A stretch of 64,000 nt of DNA from Physcomitrium patens (taxonomy: Eukaryota; Streptophyta; Bryopsida; Funariales; Funariaceae): the NCBI RefSeq assembly GCF_000002425.4, contig NC_037266.1:3791350-3855349 (forward strand), in the 5' to 3' direction. Under the pieces are notes generated by a model, which ran no database searches, was not told the origin of the DNA, and worked only from the letters and a program-made list of their open reading frames with translations. Made by a program: the position numbers and the translations under genes. Positions 45,950 to 57,852 of the stretch are shown here, piece by piece (within the stretch, counting starts at the first letter, position 1; every line of letters starts with the position of its first letter).

Positions 45950-46347
45950 TGTTAGGGACATAGTCCTTAGAACCTTCTAGAGACAAGTTTCTAGAACATT
46001 CTAGAAGCAAGTCTCTGGAACCTTCTAGAAGCTTCTTAGTTGGTAGAAGATGTTAGGAACATAATCCTTAGAACCTTCTAAAGATAAGTTTTTAGAATCT
46101 TCTAGAAGCAAGTCTCTGGAACCTTCTAGAAGCTTCCTAGTTGGTAGAAGTTGCTTGAGAAGCTTCCTAAATAGGAGTATATATTGGAACCGAGGTTGAA
46201 AAGTTCTTCAGTCTCGACAACACATCTCTTGGAGCTCTAGCTCACCTCTCTGGTGTTGTTCTTGTATTCATCTGATTAATCTAGTTCTTGCCAGTTCTTC
46301 CTGAACTTCTTATTAGATCTCGAGTCTGTATTTCTGTGTCCATGACA
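45950..46347 (+). repeat. 3' LTR of copy 2
   Basis: 398 bp, TGTTAGGGACATAG...CCATGACA, with the same internal near-duplication as the 5' LTR. Confidence 0.92.
45968..46185 (+). promoter_or_regulatory. Heat-shock-element-like array plus TATA box, copy 2 3' LTR
   Basis: Same alternating TTC/GAA runs as in the 5' LTR, followed by a TATATATT box at about 46178-46185. Confidence 0.6.
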
Positions 46348-46480
46348 AATGGTGATTTTATTATCTAAGAGGTAATATTTAAATGTTTGTATAATATATA
46401 TGAAGCTAAGATATTTTTTCTTAATTATAAAGTAATTTTATGTTAGAGAATTGACTTATTACAAGACATAGTAGATTTGG
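46348..46480 (-). pseudogene. Decayed chromovirus D, right flank of copy 2
   Basis: Starts AATGGTGATTTTATTA, which continues the target sequence seen intact in element A near 16560 (AATGGTGATTGGATTA), so D extends to the right of copy 2. Alignment to RNase H fades after roughly 100 bp. Where D ends cannot be told. Confidence 0.45.
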
Positions 46481-49400
46481 CAATGTTTTTCATGGATATA
46501 AAGTTGAAAAAGTATGACAATGACAATATTTTTATAGGAGTCTATGTTAATATAAAATATCCTCTCCTATTTAGAAAGAAAGAAAGAATGTAGTGATTAA
46601 AATGCATATAATTGATATAAATATAAAAGAATACATTATCTTTTTTTGATATAATTAAGTGGAGTACATGCCACTCTAAAAAAATATATATTTAAGTTTA
46701 AAGATATGCCTACTTTTTTACATGCAAAGAAGATTTTTCAAAGAGTGCTAATATGGTCCTTAAAAGAGTTGTGCATACAAATATTGTTTGGATAGGCCTT
46801 CATAATTTTGCAAAAAATACCAAAGACAAACATCATGTATTATGGAAAGATTATTAAGGCATTTTAGAAGCTAAAGTCTATCACTTCAAATGCAAAAATA
46901 TCAAGTTTGATAATAAAAGTTTTTTTATCTTTGTTCTTTGAAATAGTAGAAATCTGATTATACTTAAAATATCTATTGAGAAAGAAGAGATGATCTTTGT
47001 TTGTTATATGGTTAAGGATTGTATCCATGAATCACATGGAATAAGAATTTAAAGCATGCATTGATTAAAACACATGTAGTTGATGTAAATACAAATGGAT
47101 GTATTATTTTTTTTCAATAAAATTAAGATTAAAGAAGCCTATTAGAAGCCTTCAAAGAACTAAATGAATCTACATTTGAGCAATTTCTAAATTTTTCTTT
47201 AAACTAATTTAGCATACTTGAGATTTATATAATATATCCAAGTATAAAAAAGAATATAATTTTCATTCAATTTCATAGAATATTGACAATACTTAGAACT
47301 AATTCTAAGTAGCTTTGTATAATTGAATACAAAGTTGTCTTAGAATTCACAAAAAAGTTGGAAGTATAATTTCTTATCTTTGAATGTGATAGGAACAAAA
47401 AAAAAGAAAAATCAAGGCTTATTGGAGTCTATAGATATATTTATTGGCTTGAATGTATTAATGATGGAGAAGTAGAGTAATATGGTCTTAATTAAGCTAG
47501 CAAGTGCTAGATGATGTAGTAAAAAATTTAATAATTTATTGTTGTTAAATTACAATGAATTGATGGTGTATTCAATAAAGAGAAAATTCCAAGCTATAAT
47601 CTTAGTCAAAGTAGTGAAGATCATGTAAGCATAAAAAGAGGTAAGGAACAACATCAATGGTGATATATGGAAATTGGTGAATCTAAGTTGGTTGAGCAGA
47701 TAAGTTGTTGTTGCTTCATTGTCGAAAGAAGATTATGATGGCAAGATAACAAAGGAACTAATGTTCATATGTTTTATTATTATTTTTGATGGTGTTTGAT
47801 TCTTATTTTTATTTTGATGTATGATAAAGAAATAATTTGGAATGATGACACAAAGTTTGTCATTAGCATTATTGTATTGAGGTAAAATTTCTATAAGAAG
47901 GTGCTCCAACAAACTAAATGAATCAAAGTGAGTTAGCTTATTATTTATAATTAATTTATATATAAACATGGCAATTTGATAGTTGTTATTAAAATTAAAA
48001 AAAAATATTTTGTACTATTTAGTTATAATATTTGTTGTCATTAGCCATGAGATGTCAAAAAAGACAAAGAATTAATATAAGAGAGAAATAAAATCCATCA
48101 TAATATAGTCAATTTCAAATTAGTGGTAGCCATTGGTAGTAAGAATCTTATATAAAATACTTAGAAGGATTGCCTTCTAATTGTTTATTATACTCAGTCT
48201 AATTATAATAGGTTGAAGGTTTTGAATGCCTAATATAGTCATGGTATGTTTAGATATTATATTAATTAAAGATACAAAGTTTACTTGATAATGCTTATTT
48301 AATATATTATTAATAGTTACAAAGATGATAGAGTTATTACAATGTTATATATAAAAGATCAGCTTTGGCTTGGCAATGATGTAGCTTGTTATAAAATTCA
48401 GGTTGGAATAATTTTGTTACATGGTTTTTATAGATTTGACTTACAAAATCTATATAATTGTGTAAGTACAAATAATAAAGTTAGAAGTAGTTGCTTGAGT
48501 CAGATAATAGGTTGAATCAGCCAAATATCATTAATAATATTATTTGCTAAGAAGATATTAATTGTAGGTTATCTAGTGAAAGTATTGATGTCAACTGACA
48601 AAGGCAATGAAGTAAAATTTTGAATAGTTAAATATCTTGTGAGATCCAAAACAAAAAATAATGTAATGACTTACTTGAGCATTGAAAATTATAATGATTT
48701 TTTGGCAGATGTAATACAAAATATTTGGTGGTACAAAAGATCAGCTTTAAAAATATAGTGGCACATCTTAGAAGTGTCAATTAAATCTCAACAAAGCATA
48801 TTCTTAGAAAAATTAGACATAGGCAATTGACTTAATGTTGCAAATGTATTATTGGTATTTGTAGCAAATGTCATGACTGTGACTATAATGTCTGCATCAT
48901 GTATATTATTTGATAAATTTTAGATTGATATATTAGAAATTTGGTCTTTGAGGCTTTTAAAAATTATGCAAAATATGCTTAGTTGTAATATGGCCTTGAA
49001 TAATATTAAAACTAATTGATTCACAATAAAAATATATTCAATTTTTATCAACATGTTTTCTATTTATTAGATTATTTATTGCAACCTCTCTTCTAAAGAA
49101 TTAGAATCTTTGTCCATAATTTTAAATGATATAAGTGGAAATAGAGGTGAAGAATAAGATACAGAGGGATTTGATGTGAATATAGAATAGAATAGTATGT
49201 CATATGAAGGATCAAGATATATTATATTTAAAAGTAAAAAATAATATAGAGTAGAAAGTTAAATAGTCTTGAGGCATTTTTCCATAGCTTTCTTTTATAT
49301 TATCAATTCTTTTAAAGCTTAGTCTACATTTTTTATCTTAAAGAGTATAAGCTATTTTGTAGCTTCAATAGACAAGGTTCATTGAAATTAGTGGAAAGTT

Positions 49401-51149
49401 TTAATATTAGATGCATGTGAATTGAGACATATAAAATATACTTCAAATTAGAAAATAAATGCTAAGAATAACTCTGTGTCTTTTTTTTTCTAATTATTTA
49501 ATGATGTATTTTTATTTTTCAAGTATTGTAAAGTGTGTCTTTGTTATCAATATTAATTGTGCTTAGTTGTTTTGAACCACAAAATCTAATTGATAGAATC
49601 AATTATAAGCATGTATGTTTATAATAGGCATATTAAAAAAATTAAATCTTAATTACTTAGATTATTTTTTTAAATATGCCTAAATTAAAACCATTTGCAT
49701 AATAGTAGTTATTGACTACCTTAATAAATTTTTTAAAATACCTAAAATAAGATTAAAAAAAGAATGGTAGTTATAAGCTTCTAAAGCCACTTTTTCAATC
49801 ACACCCATATTGAAGCTAAAACGGGTAGATAGTGATCGTACCTAAACCACTATTTTAATTTTTAAAAAAAGAAAGAAAGTAGTAGATAGTTAATTTCTTT
49901 GTTGTTGTTTAGACCTCTAATTTTGATATTCAAAAATAATCATAACTCAAGCTATATCAAGGCCAATGATATAAATTATGGTTTAAAAATTGTATCCTAT
50001 TCTATCACCTTTTTGGTCATCAACAAGATATAGTATTACTTTTATATTATATTTAATTATAAAGAAAATATTGAAATAAAGAAAAAATTTACAATCAATG
50101 TACAAGGTTAGAGTATTCCATTTTAATATAATAATATTAACTTGCATATGAAGAAGCAATACACTTTGAAATTTCAAGAGTATACATAGTTCCAACCAAA
50201 ATGAAAGTATAATGCCTTCTTTAATGATATTGTTGTTTCGTTTTTAAAATATAATATAAGTTTACTTTCTCTCTAAATCTTTGGACCAACATGAGATTGT
50301 GTTTGATATTATTAAAGCTAGCATCAAAGTCATTGTTGATAGCATATTGTATTTAGTAAAGAACAAAGCTAGTGACAATAGTGATCTTGAACATAATAAG
50401 GATCAAGTTGCATTTGGTAGGTAGATCAAATATAATATTATAATTATTAATCATTGTAAAATTATTATTAAAAAAATAAATAAAAAAAAAAAAAAAAAAC
50501 ATGTCACTTTTTAAGTGGCTAGAGTTAATACACAATGAAAACAAGGCATCTTATTCATATATTTTCACAATTCCAAAGACCAAGTCACACCTATTTAATC
50601 TTACTATTTGATATGTTCTTTATACAGCATCATTGTACATGACAGCATACATTATTAAAAAGATGTATAAAATCTTCTCTACTTCTTTAATGTATTTTTC
50701 TACTTGTAATAATATAAATAATTTTATTGAAGTGATTTGTATCATCAAATTTTAAAAAATATCCAAATTGCTACAAAATATATAGGCATTTTTGTTGGCA
50801 CTTGATTCTATAGCCCACCAAAGTACATTGTATCTTGACGTTGTCAAGAAAGTGAAGCTTCTGAAGAGAACATAGGGTCCTTGATTATAAGTTAGTTGTA
50901 AGAAGTATAATGTTATTCAAATAAATTCAAATATAAAAGAATAGCCAAAGGCTAAATACAAAATTTAGACTAATTTCTTTCTTCTGCCAAGATGTATCCA
51001 ATCCCTAATTCAAATCTTAAATCCAAACCTCATCTTATTAAAATACCTTTAACTCACTTATTATTAATCCAATCTAGGCAAATTTTAGATTTTTGAGCTT
51101 AACTCAAGCTACAACTTCTTCAAATTCTTAAAGTCTATAAATAAAATCT
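46481..51149. other. Unresolved AT-rich, repeat-derived DNA
   Basis: No intact coding sequence. Base composition and scattered pol-like words suggest decayed retroelements, part of which may be element D, but I could not align any stretch securely. The short open frames at 47733-47969, 49983-50195 and 50353-50544 (all minus) have no recognisable domain. A poly-A run lies at about 50485-50500. Confidence 0.4.
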
Positions 51150-52250
51150 TGAGAAAATGAAAGCCAAACCAAAGAAGAAAAAAATTTGTTACTTGCTGCA
51201 ATTGTTGCCTCAAAATTGTTGTCTACAAATTAGTTTAGATCTCCCTCATCACAACTCTTCTTCTTGCATGTTAAGGCTTGTTGAAAAGCTAATAATGAGC
51301 TCTAGTTTCTTTCAAATATTCAAAATAAAAAGAAGAAAATCCAATAAATGGTATAGAAAGTTTCAAGTTAGTCTTGAATTCCACCACCTGAAAACTCAAG
51401 CAAATCCCCTCTAAAAAATTCATATGAATCTCTCTCATCACAATTCTTTGTCTTGCATGAAATAGCTTGTTGAAAAGCTAACAATAAGATCCAACTTTTC
51501 TCAAAATTTTAAAAAAAAAAAGATGAAAATTCAGAAAATGTAATAGGAAACCTTGAATTATTTTTGAATCTCACCATCCAAAAAACGCTAGCAATTCCCT
51601 TCTCACAAATCTGCTTGGATCTTCCTCTTAATAGCTCTATTTTTTGCTTGAAATAGCTTATTAAAAAGCTAAAATAAGATCCAATTTTTTTCAAAATTTT
51701 AGAATAAAAAGAAGAAAATATAAGAAATGGCATAGAAATCTCTAACCAGTCTTGAATATTACAACTTAAAAATACAAGTGACCTCCTTTTTTATAAATTT
51801 GTATGGTTCACTCTCATTATAGCTCTTTTTCTTGCATGCTATAGCTTGTTGAAAAGCTAACAATACGATTTAACTTTCTTCAAAGTTTTAAAAATAGTAA
51901 TAGAAAATACAAGAAATGGCATAGAAATTCCTAACCAATTTTGAATCTCACTACTCAAAAACTCTACTGACTCTTCTTTTCACAAATCTACATGGTTTTC
52001 CGTCTTCATAGCTCTATTTCTTATATGCTATAGCTTTTTCGAAAGCTAACAATACAATCTAATTTCTTTTAAAATTTTAAAGTAAAAAGATGAAAATTTT
52101 GTAAGTAATCTTCAAAACTCCAAATTAGGCTTGAATTTCAATCCTTTCCAAAATTTCCATCGATCCCTCTTTTTTCTCCTTTCAATACTAGCCTCCTTGC
52201 CCTCCATTCTTTCAAAAAAAAATTAAAATCCTTAATATCAAAAATTCCTA
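51150..52250. repeat. Tandem repeat, ~189-bp period, at least five units
   Basis: The landmark TTGAAAAGCT (allowing 1-2 changes) recurs at 51281, 51470, 51661, 51849 and 52038, spacings of 189, 191, 188 and 189 bp. It is always preceded by TCATCACAACTCTT- or CTTGCATG-like words and followed by AGATCCAACTTT- and AAAATTTTAAAA-like words. Units are about 70-80% similar by eye. The open frame at 51157-51414 lies within it and is not a gene. Confidence 0.85.
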
Positions 52251-52610
52251 TCTCTAACCTTCTTCTAATATCCATCTTGAATCACTACAAAGCCAGATAT
52301 TTATCTTAAAAGATAATACCTTCAAGCTTGAATAATCCATTCAAGATAATAATTTTATATTTTAAAATCTATTTAAATTTATAAATATATTAGTATTATA
52401 TTCCTCCTATCCCTCTCTTTCTATAAGTAAAATTAACAATCCTCTAAATATCTTTGATGCACTTAAATAAAGTACATCACAACAATGTATATTTTCAAGT
52501 ATATGTGGAGCAAAAACGTATCATTATCAACTTCCAAAGATGTATGTTGCCAATTTTTAAGCAATACACAAGTAAAGTGATATTCAATATACTTAAATTT
52601 TTTGACATAC
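52251..52610. other. AT-rich spacer
   Basis: No gene or repeat recognised between the tandem array and the hAT relic. Confidence 0.4.
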
Positions 52611-52629
52611 TATATTTTAATTGAAAGAT

Positions 52630-53860
52630 GTGTCCTCTTGACATATTGACCAATAGAATTCAAAATATGACTAGTCATGTTGCTGATATCATGACTCAAC
52701 TTCAAAGACCTCTTCATGATGATTGCAAATTGATTTGTATATAGTACAGAGTGTATTAGTTTAATTTAGTTATAGAATACATTATAAATGTGGTAGTAAA
52801 GGAGCAATTCTTCTTTATGATGATAGACTTTATTTTTCACCTCATATAGTAATAAAACTTTTTTGTAAAAATAGATATAACTTATTCTCATATTATTGAT
52901 CATTGGCTTTCTATAAATAAAGTTATCATGTAGTTCAAAAAATACTAGCCTAAATTCTTTGCTTATATTTAGTTAAAAAAGCCTATGAATATTTTACATT
53001 GGCTTTGGTGGATTAATTTGATTGTAATAGACATCTTCATGAAACATAGCACTAAGACATTTTGCAAGATTCAAGGCCTAAAAATACTAATCTTGTAACA
53101 TGAGATAGAGTTGGAAGCTTTTATTAGCATTTTTATTAAAGATCTTGGAAAAATTGGCCTATTTGATGATATAATAATTTTGAGCTTGGATATAATGACA
53201 TATGTCATAAGCAGTTGCTATGCGGTTTTCATTCTAAAGGAGCACAAATTTATTGTCGTCCTTGTATCTTAAATTGAAGATATTTTTAAAGATGTTAAAG
53301 AACTTAAGCAGAACCATCTACTACAAGATATTGGCCTTGTCTTCATTGTAGCATGTGATGGTATTGAAGACATATTTGTACAACATGATACAATCAACAA
53401 TTCACATACAAATCCACATTTGCTATTACTTTTTTTATTGCATGAGCTCATTTTAATTTCCATAGCGGACTTCATTTACAAGGCTTACAAATAGAGCTTT
53501 TGATTGCAACATCGTTATTCTACAATGCACATTGACCTCATTGCCAATAAGCATAAAGCTCTTCTTTATGCCTATCACAAAGAATATATTTTGCAGGCAA
53601 GCATCAATGCTTATAACAAGAAGACATTATTCAATAATGCTTGGACCTTATTCAATGCATGATTTTCAAACTTAATGAAGTTTTGTAGTCATATTACAAC
53701 TCTCTTTCTTGGCACATATATTATAGAGTTGGACTTTTCTATCTTAAGGTAAACAAAAGATAAGTATCTTAAGAGTTTGATGAATTTTGGGCTTGAAGAC
53801 ATGCTGAAAATTAAGTAGTGTATCCAAATTAAGGCACTTGTAGATTCTAAGTGATTGTTT
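52630..53860 (+). pseudogene. Decayed hAT-family transposase
   Basis: Broken plus-strand frames give, in order, NRIQNMTSHVADIMTQLQ with a following CKLICI (the RNase-H-like core around an N-M-T-G motif), then WINLIVIDIFMKHSTKTF, IEDIFKDVKELKQNHLLQDI and HKALLYAYHKEYILQ. The last segment is NAWTLFNA, FSNLMKFCSHITTLFLGT and ELDFSILR followed by LKSLMNFGLEDML. That block has the form of the hAT C-terminal dimerisation domain (usually ESDFSxL...KSLxxFxLE). Multiple stops and frameshifts make it non-functional. Terminal inverted repeats and the 8-bp target duplication were not located. Confidence 0.7.
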
Positions 53861-54192
53861 AAATTAATTTGTATGGCCTTAAATAAACCTCATCAATATT
53901 TCTCATTTATTGTTATTGAATCTTAAGTAAATTTTTCTACTACTTACATTAATTTTTGAAAGGTGCCTAAATTAAGTTATTTTAGATAATTTAATTGAAT
54001 GTCTATTATAAAAAGACCTAATTATCAATAATTTTGATAAAGCATTATTTCACCTAAACCTATTTCAATCTATCTTACCTTGTTTTTTGAAAAGTTGATA
54101 TTATGAATCTTGCATATTGCTTCAAATTGATTTAAAAATATTTGATTTTTTTTTTGAAATTGACTCCCAAAAATGTAATGAAATTAGATTGA

Positions 54193-54603
54193 ATGTATTC
54201 CATGTATGTAGGAAGAACCAAGGAATGTGGTCACAATGATAAGTTGCAATTGAAACTTGTAGAACTTGCCAAGGAAGTGGTAATGGACTCATTGGAGGTG
54301 AAGATGAATATGCTATACTTATTGAAGTGGCTGATTTTGTTATCAAAGTCCAAATTTAGATACAAGAGTGTTAATACAGAGATGTCCTTCTTTGAGCTTG
54401 GAAATAAGGAGACCAACATAGGAATGTCTCTACTTGAAACAATCAGACCAACAAAGAAGTTTTCTTATTTGAGCTTTGAGGCAAGGATGTTAATACATGG
54501 ACATTATTTACATGAGAGAAGATTTAGCCAAAATGAATTGTGTAAAAATAAGGCAAAGACATTTGAGAACAAACCTGTAATGGTATCAAAATATCCAGAT
54601 TAA
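54193..54603 (+). CDS. Unrecognised open reading frame, 136 codons
   Basis: An uninterrupted frame longer than expected for this AT-rich DNA. It begins MYSMYVGRTKECGHND and ends VMVSKYPD, without internal stops. It is Lys- and Leu-rich, with no domain, signal peptide or membrane span that I can name. It sits between the hAT relic and dispersed repeat Z2, so it is likely transposon-derived or chance. Low confidence that it is expressed. Confidence 0.2.
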   Translation: MYSMYVGRTKECGHNDKLQLKLVELAKEVVMDSLEVKMNMLYLLKWLILLSKSKFRYKSVNTEMSFFELGNKETNIGMSLLETIRPTKKFSYLSFEARMLIHGHYLHERRFSQNELCKNKAKTFENKPVMVSKYPD

Positions 54604-54674
54604 TAAGAGTTAGGCATTGAATAACAAATTCACATAATCAAAAATATGATAAATTAATTTGGAATGGAATCTAG

Positions 54675-55062
54675 GAACATCCTTGCAAAGACTGGACTGT
54701 TTCATGAACTACTCAGCTTGTCTCAGTTTATATTACCATGTGGCTTATCAATAATTTGTTCTTATGACCTTTCTACATAATACATTGAATCAATTAATTT
54801 TTATAGACAGAGTTTTTTCAACTTATATAATCATACAGAACGAAGTATACAAGAATCTCTAAGATTCTAAAGTATTACTTTTTAATCCTTCTTGAATTAA
54901 TTATAATCTTTAATTTAATCTTAGGATTTTTTTTTTTCAAAATCTTCTTTAATTACACAAGTAGGCTTTTAAATTGCTGCAATTTTGGCAACATCCATTT
55001 AAGACAGTCCAAAGAAATTATCATATTTTGACACTTCTTAGGTTGTTTTTCTTGATTTTTTT
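54675..55062. repeat. Dispersed repeat, copy Z2
   Basis: Same orientation and layout as 26233-26640; see the matching landmarks there. It ends in a T-run. Confidence 0.65.
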
Positions 55063-56042
55063 TTTTTTTTTGTCTTAACACTTCATTTCATGTGCTCATT
55101 GCAACACTTTTTAGAGTCAAATAACCTATAAGATGCAAGATTGATGATATTTTGAATAATTATTAAGTTTTTATAGTTATATATAAAATCAATGAGTCTT
55201 CTCTTGCCTTTGTCAATAAGTCAAGGTACCTCAAAGTACATTTCTTATATTTGTATCATACTCAAGTTTATTTTTATTTTGAACATGTGGAATTCTAATG
55301 GATAAGCATGTTAATTTTTAAACTAATAAAGAACTTAATGCACATAAGACAAAGCATGCCATGGGCTTTTTGACTAGCACCACAATTGCTCATGATCTAG
55401 CAAAGAATCAATGTTGATTTTTTTTATACCAAGTTATAGACTGTAATACTTTAGTTTAGCTTTTTGGCATCTTTCTTATACTTCAACGACATTACAGTAG
55501 CTATTTGCTTACTCTAAGGTCAAAGAGCAATTTTTAGAAGGCAATAGAATCTAAACTCATTGAGGTTGAGGAATCTAAGTTGATTTATTGCTTACAATTG
55601 CATGCAAGAAGAGATATCCAAATTACAATTAATGTAAAATTTTATGATTTTTTCAAAATTATATTTTCAAAAAGTGTTTTAAAAGTTGCAAAATTTTAAT
55701 AGAAAATTATATAGGTCATTAGAATTATTTTTGACAAAACAACCAAATTATTAGTATTAATAATGTCTCACATTATAAATTTAATGAAACTAAATATCAA
55801 GATTTATATATTTTGAAACTTGATTTTAAATTATATAATCAATCTAAATATATATAGTATTTTAAAATTAAATTAAATTTAATTTTTTTTAATTTTTTTT
55901 TCTATAGATAATATATAATAAAAAATACTTCTATAATAGATCAAAATTAGAAAATTAGATATAAGTAAAAGATCTAAAATTACTAAAAATAAAAAATAAA
56001 ATTAAATATATTATTATTTTTTAAAAAAGAAATAAAAGAATA

Positions 56043-56079
<37 letters not shown>

Positions 56080-56099
56080 GACCTCTTAGAATAATAACA
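55063..56099. other. AT-rich DNA with an (ATA)n tract
   Basis: No coding signal. A TAA/ATA trinucleotide microsatellite lies at about 56047-56075. Confidence 0.45.
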
Positions 56100-56420
56100 T
56101 AGTTCAAATATAATAATTATTTGTGGAAGGATTTATACTTGCCATGATGCAAACACAATCTTCATTTCCATCATTGATCAGATATTGCTTGCAAATGTCT
56201 TACATGATCTTGTGGATTGCTATTAAAAATAATAATATTATTAATGTAACTTCTAGCAAATGATAAATCAACACTTCATCTATCATCTTTTTTGGTATAT
56301 TTTTGAGGCCAAATAGAAGAAATTTCTAAAAATAGAATTAGTTCTTGTTATTATGATCAACTCTCTAAAATTTTGTCTTCATCCAAAAAATAATGGTAAC
56401 TAGTGGTAATCAAATTATAA
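56100..56420 (-). pseudogene. Decayed reverse transcriptase fragment
   Basis: On the minus strand the frame around 56250-56160 reads ARSYINNIIIFNSNPQDHVR. This matches the YIDDIIIFS...HV catalytic block of Ty3-type RT, with the two catalytic Asp changed to Asn. Just upstream (about 56400-56290) a D-L-x-x-x-YH segment and an F-G-L-K-N segment follow in order, in shifted frames. It is a separate lineage from the chromoviruses above. Confidence 0.6.
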
Positions 56421-57080
56421 GTCTAAAGTGCTAAATATTTAAGAAAATTTTATTGCATTAAATAAATATTTTAGCATCAATATTACATATCAATTTGATT
56501 TTGTCTTATAATTAATTAGATAATAATCTTTATACATATGTTATTTTTTTTAATTATCAAAAATATCTTTTTTAAAAGGTATAACCATAGTATAAGCATA
56601 CTTGCCAATGGAAAGGTTAATCAAGTATGTAGCAAATAAGTCTTAACAACATGTTTGAATGCCAACTTTTTTTAAGACTCTAAGTTTGTAAGGCCATTAA
56701 AAGATTAGATAATTATCTTCTAATTGAATGTGAAGAGATTTGCTTCAATAGCCTTAAAAATCCTTGACGCTAAAGTCAAACAATTGCAATATAAGTAAAT
56801 AAAAATACATAATTTTTGTGCTTTGACACTTATAAGATGTGGCCTTTACTCCAATGGCTGATTATCAAACTTTTTAGTCTCTTTCTTCACCAATAGAATA
56901 CTATTATATGCTTGCACAACCTTTCATTGTTAATTTGTAGATTGGAGAAGTCATATATTTCTAACATCCTCATTTAAAGCCAAATCAGGGGCTTCATCAT
57001 TACAATCTCTATGTGGGGTAGAGATGTTTGTAGGATATGAAGTATTTTGTAAAAATACTTGTAAGAGCATCTTTAAGACA
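56421..57080. other. AT-rich DNA, probably continuing the RT-bearing relic
   Basis: No secure alignment. Its position would fit the upstream part of the minus-strand RT relic. Confidence 0.3.
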
Positions 57081-57099
57081 TTTATTTTTTTATTGTTTT

Positions 57100-57650
57100 T
57101 TTGCCAATACAACAAAAACATGTTGAGCTTCGATGTTTGCAGAGGCTGAGCACTCGACTTCAGGAACGAACAAAAGCTAGGCAGAAACGGCACGAGACTC
57201 AAAAATTTGCATGGTACTCTGAAAAGGGCGGATGTAGACAACTCAGACATTACTTTACGGTGGAGATAATTGATGTGATGAAAATGCACACAAGATGCAG
57301 AGAAAGGACAACACCTGCATTCTACCGTAGGAGTTTTACCTGCAGAATCAACACTGCACTGTAGCACGGCGAAGATATACATTGATCAGCACCAACAATT
57401 CTCTATTTAGTTACAATCGATACATCGATAACTTCATCATTTTAGCCATTGATATTGATGTACTTTCAACTCCAACATCTGTGTATGCAATGATCCATGC
57501 GAGAATCACTTCATCTGCAAGAGCAACAAAACCTCAGTGACCCTACCTGAACTACTTAATCTTTGCTCCTAGTTCCATCCACCTTGACCTCTGCCAAATC
57601 TAGACCTTCACCTCACAGAATATGATCTTTTTCTATATTAAATGCTTCGA
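57100..57650. other. Island of higher G+C and complexity, function unknown
   Basis: Composition rises to ordinary unique-sequence levels here, in contrast to both flanks. Open frames overlap on both strands (57101-57364 plus, 87 codons; 57382-56951 minus, 143 codons), and neither has a recognisable domain. It could be a captured gene fragment, an exon of an unrecognised gene, or part of the repeat that includes the next feature. Confidence 0.3.
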
Positions 57651-57852
57651 GTGGGATGTTCAGTTTCTTCCACTGAAACACTGAACGAAAAAACACAGTT
57701 AATATTAACTGCATTTTATTATTTTTCCCGCTATGTTCCTCTGCATTTTTCAATTTTTTTGGCAAAGATATTGTCATTGTGCTTGTTCTCACTGACTTTT
57801 CTTACCTTCTTGACACGACATCTTGTTCAACCAATATCTATCCAAATTCACC

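Larger units (their letters stand above)
30428..46347 (+). mobile_element. Chromovirus copy 2 (Ty3/gypsy, split by a nested element)
   Basis: A chromovirus of the copy 1 family on the plus strand, about 6.1 kb without the 9.8-kb insertion at 32918-42727. LTRs are 30428-30825 and 45950-46347 (398 bp each, about 23 differences, so about 6%). The flanking 5-mers are GATGG (30423-30427) and AATGG (46348-46352), a target duplication with one change; the uninterrupted site is visible in element A near 16560. The order is LTR, primer site, leader, gag, pol, post-pol ORF, polypurine tract, LTR. It lies inside RNase H of the decayed element D. Pol is frame-continuous across the nested insertion once one 5-bp duplicate is discounted, with only a few stops. 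Confidence 0.93.

Noticed and set aside
51157..51733. Open frames within the 189-bp tandem array
   Set aside because: They lie across repeat units on both strands and are not conserved between units.
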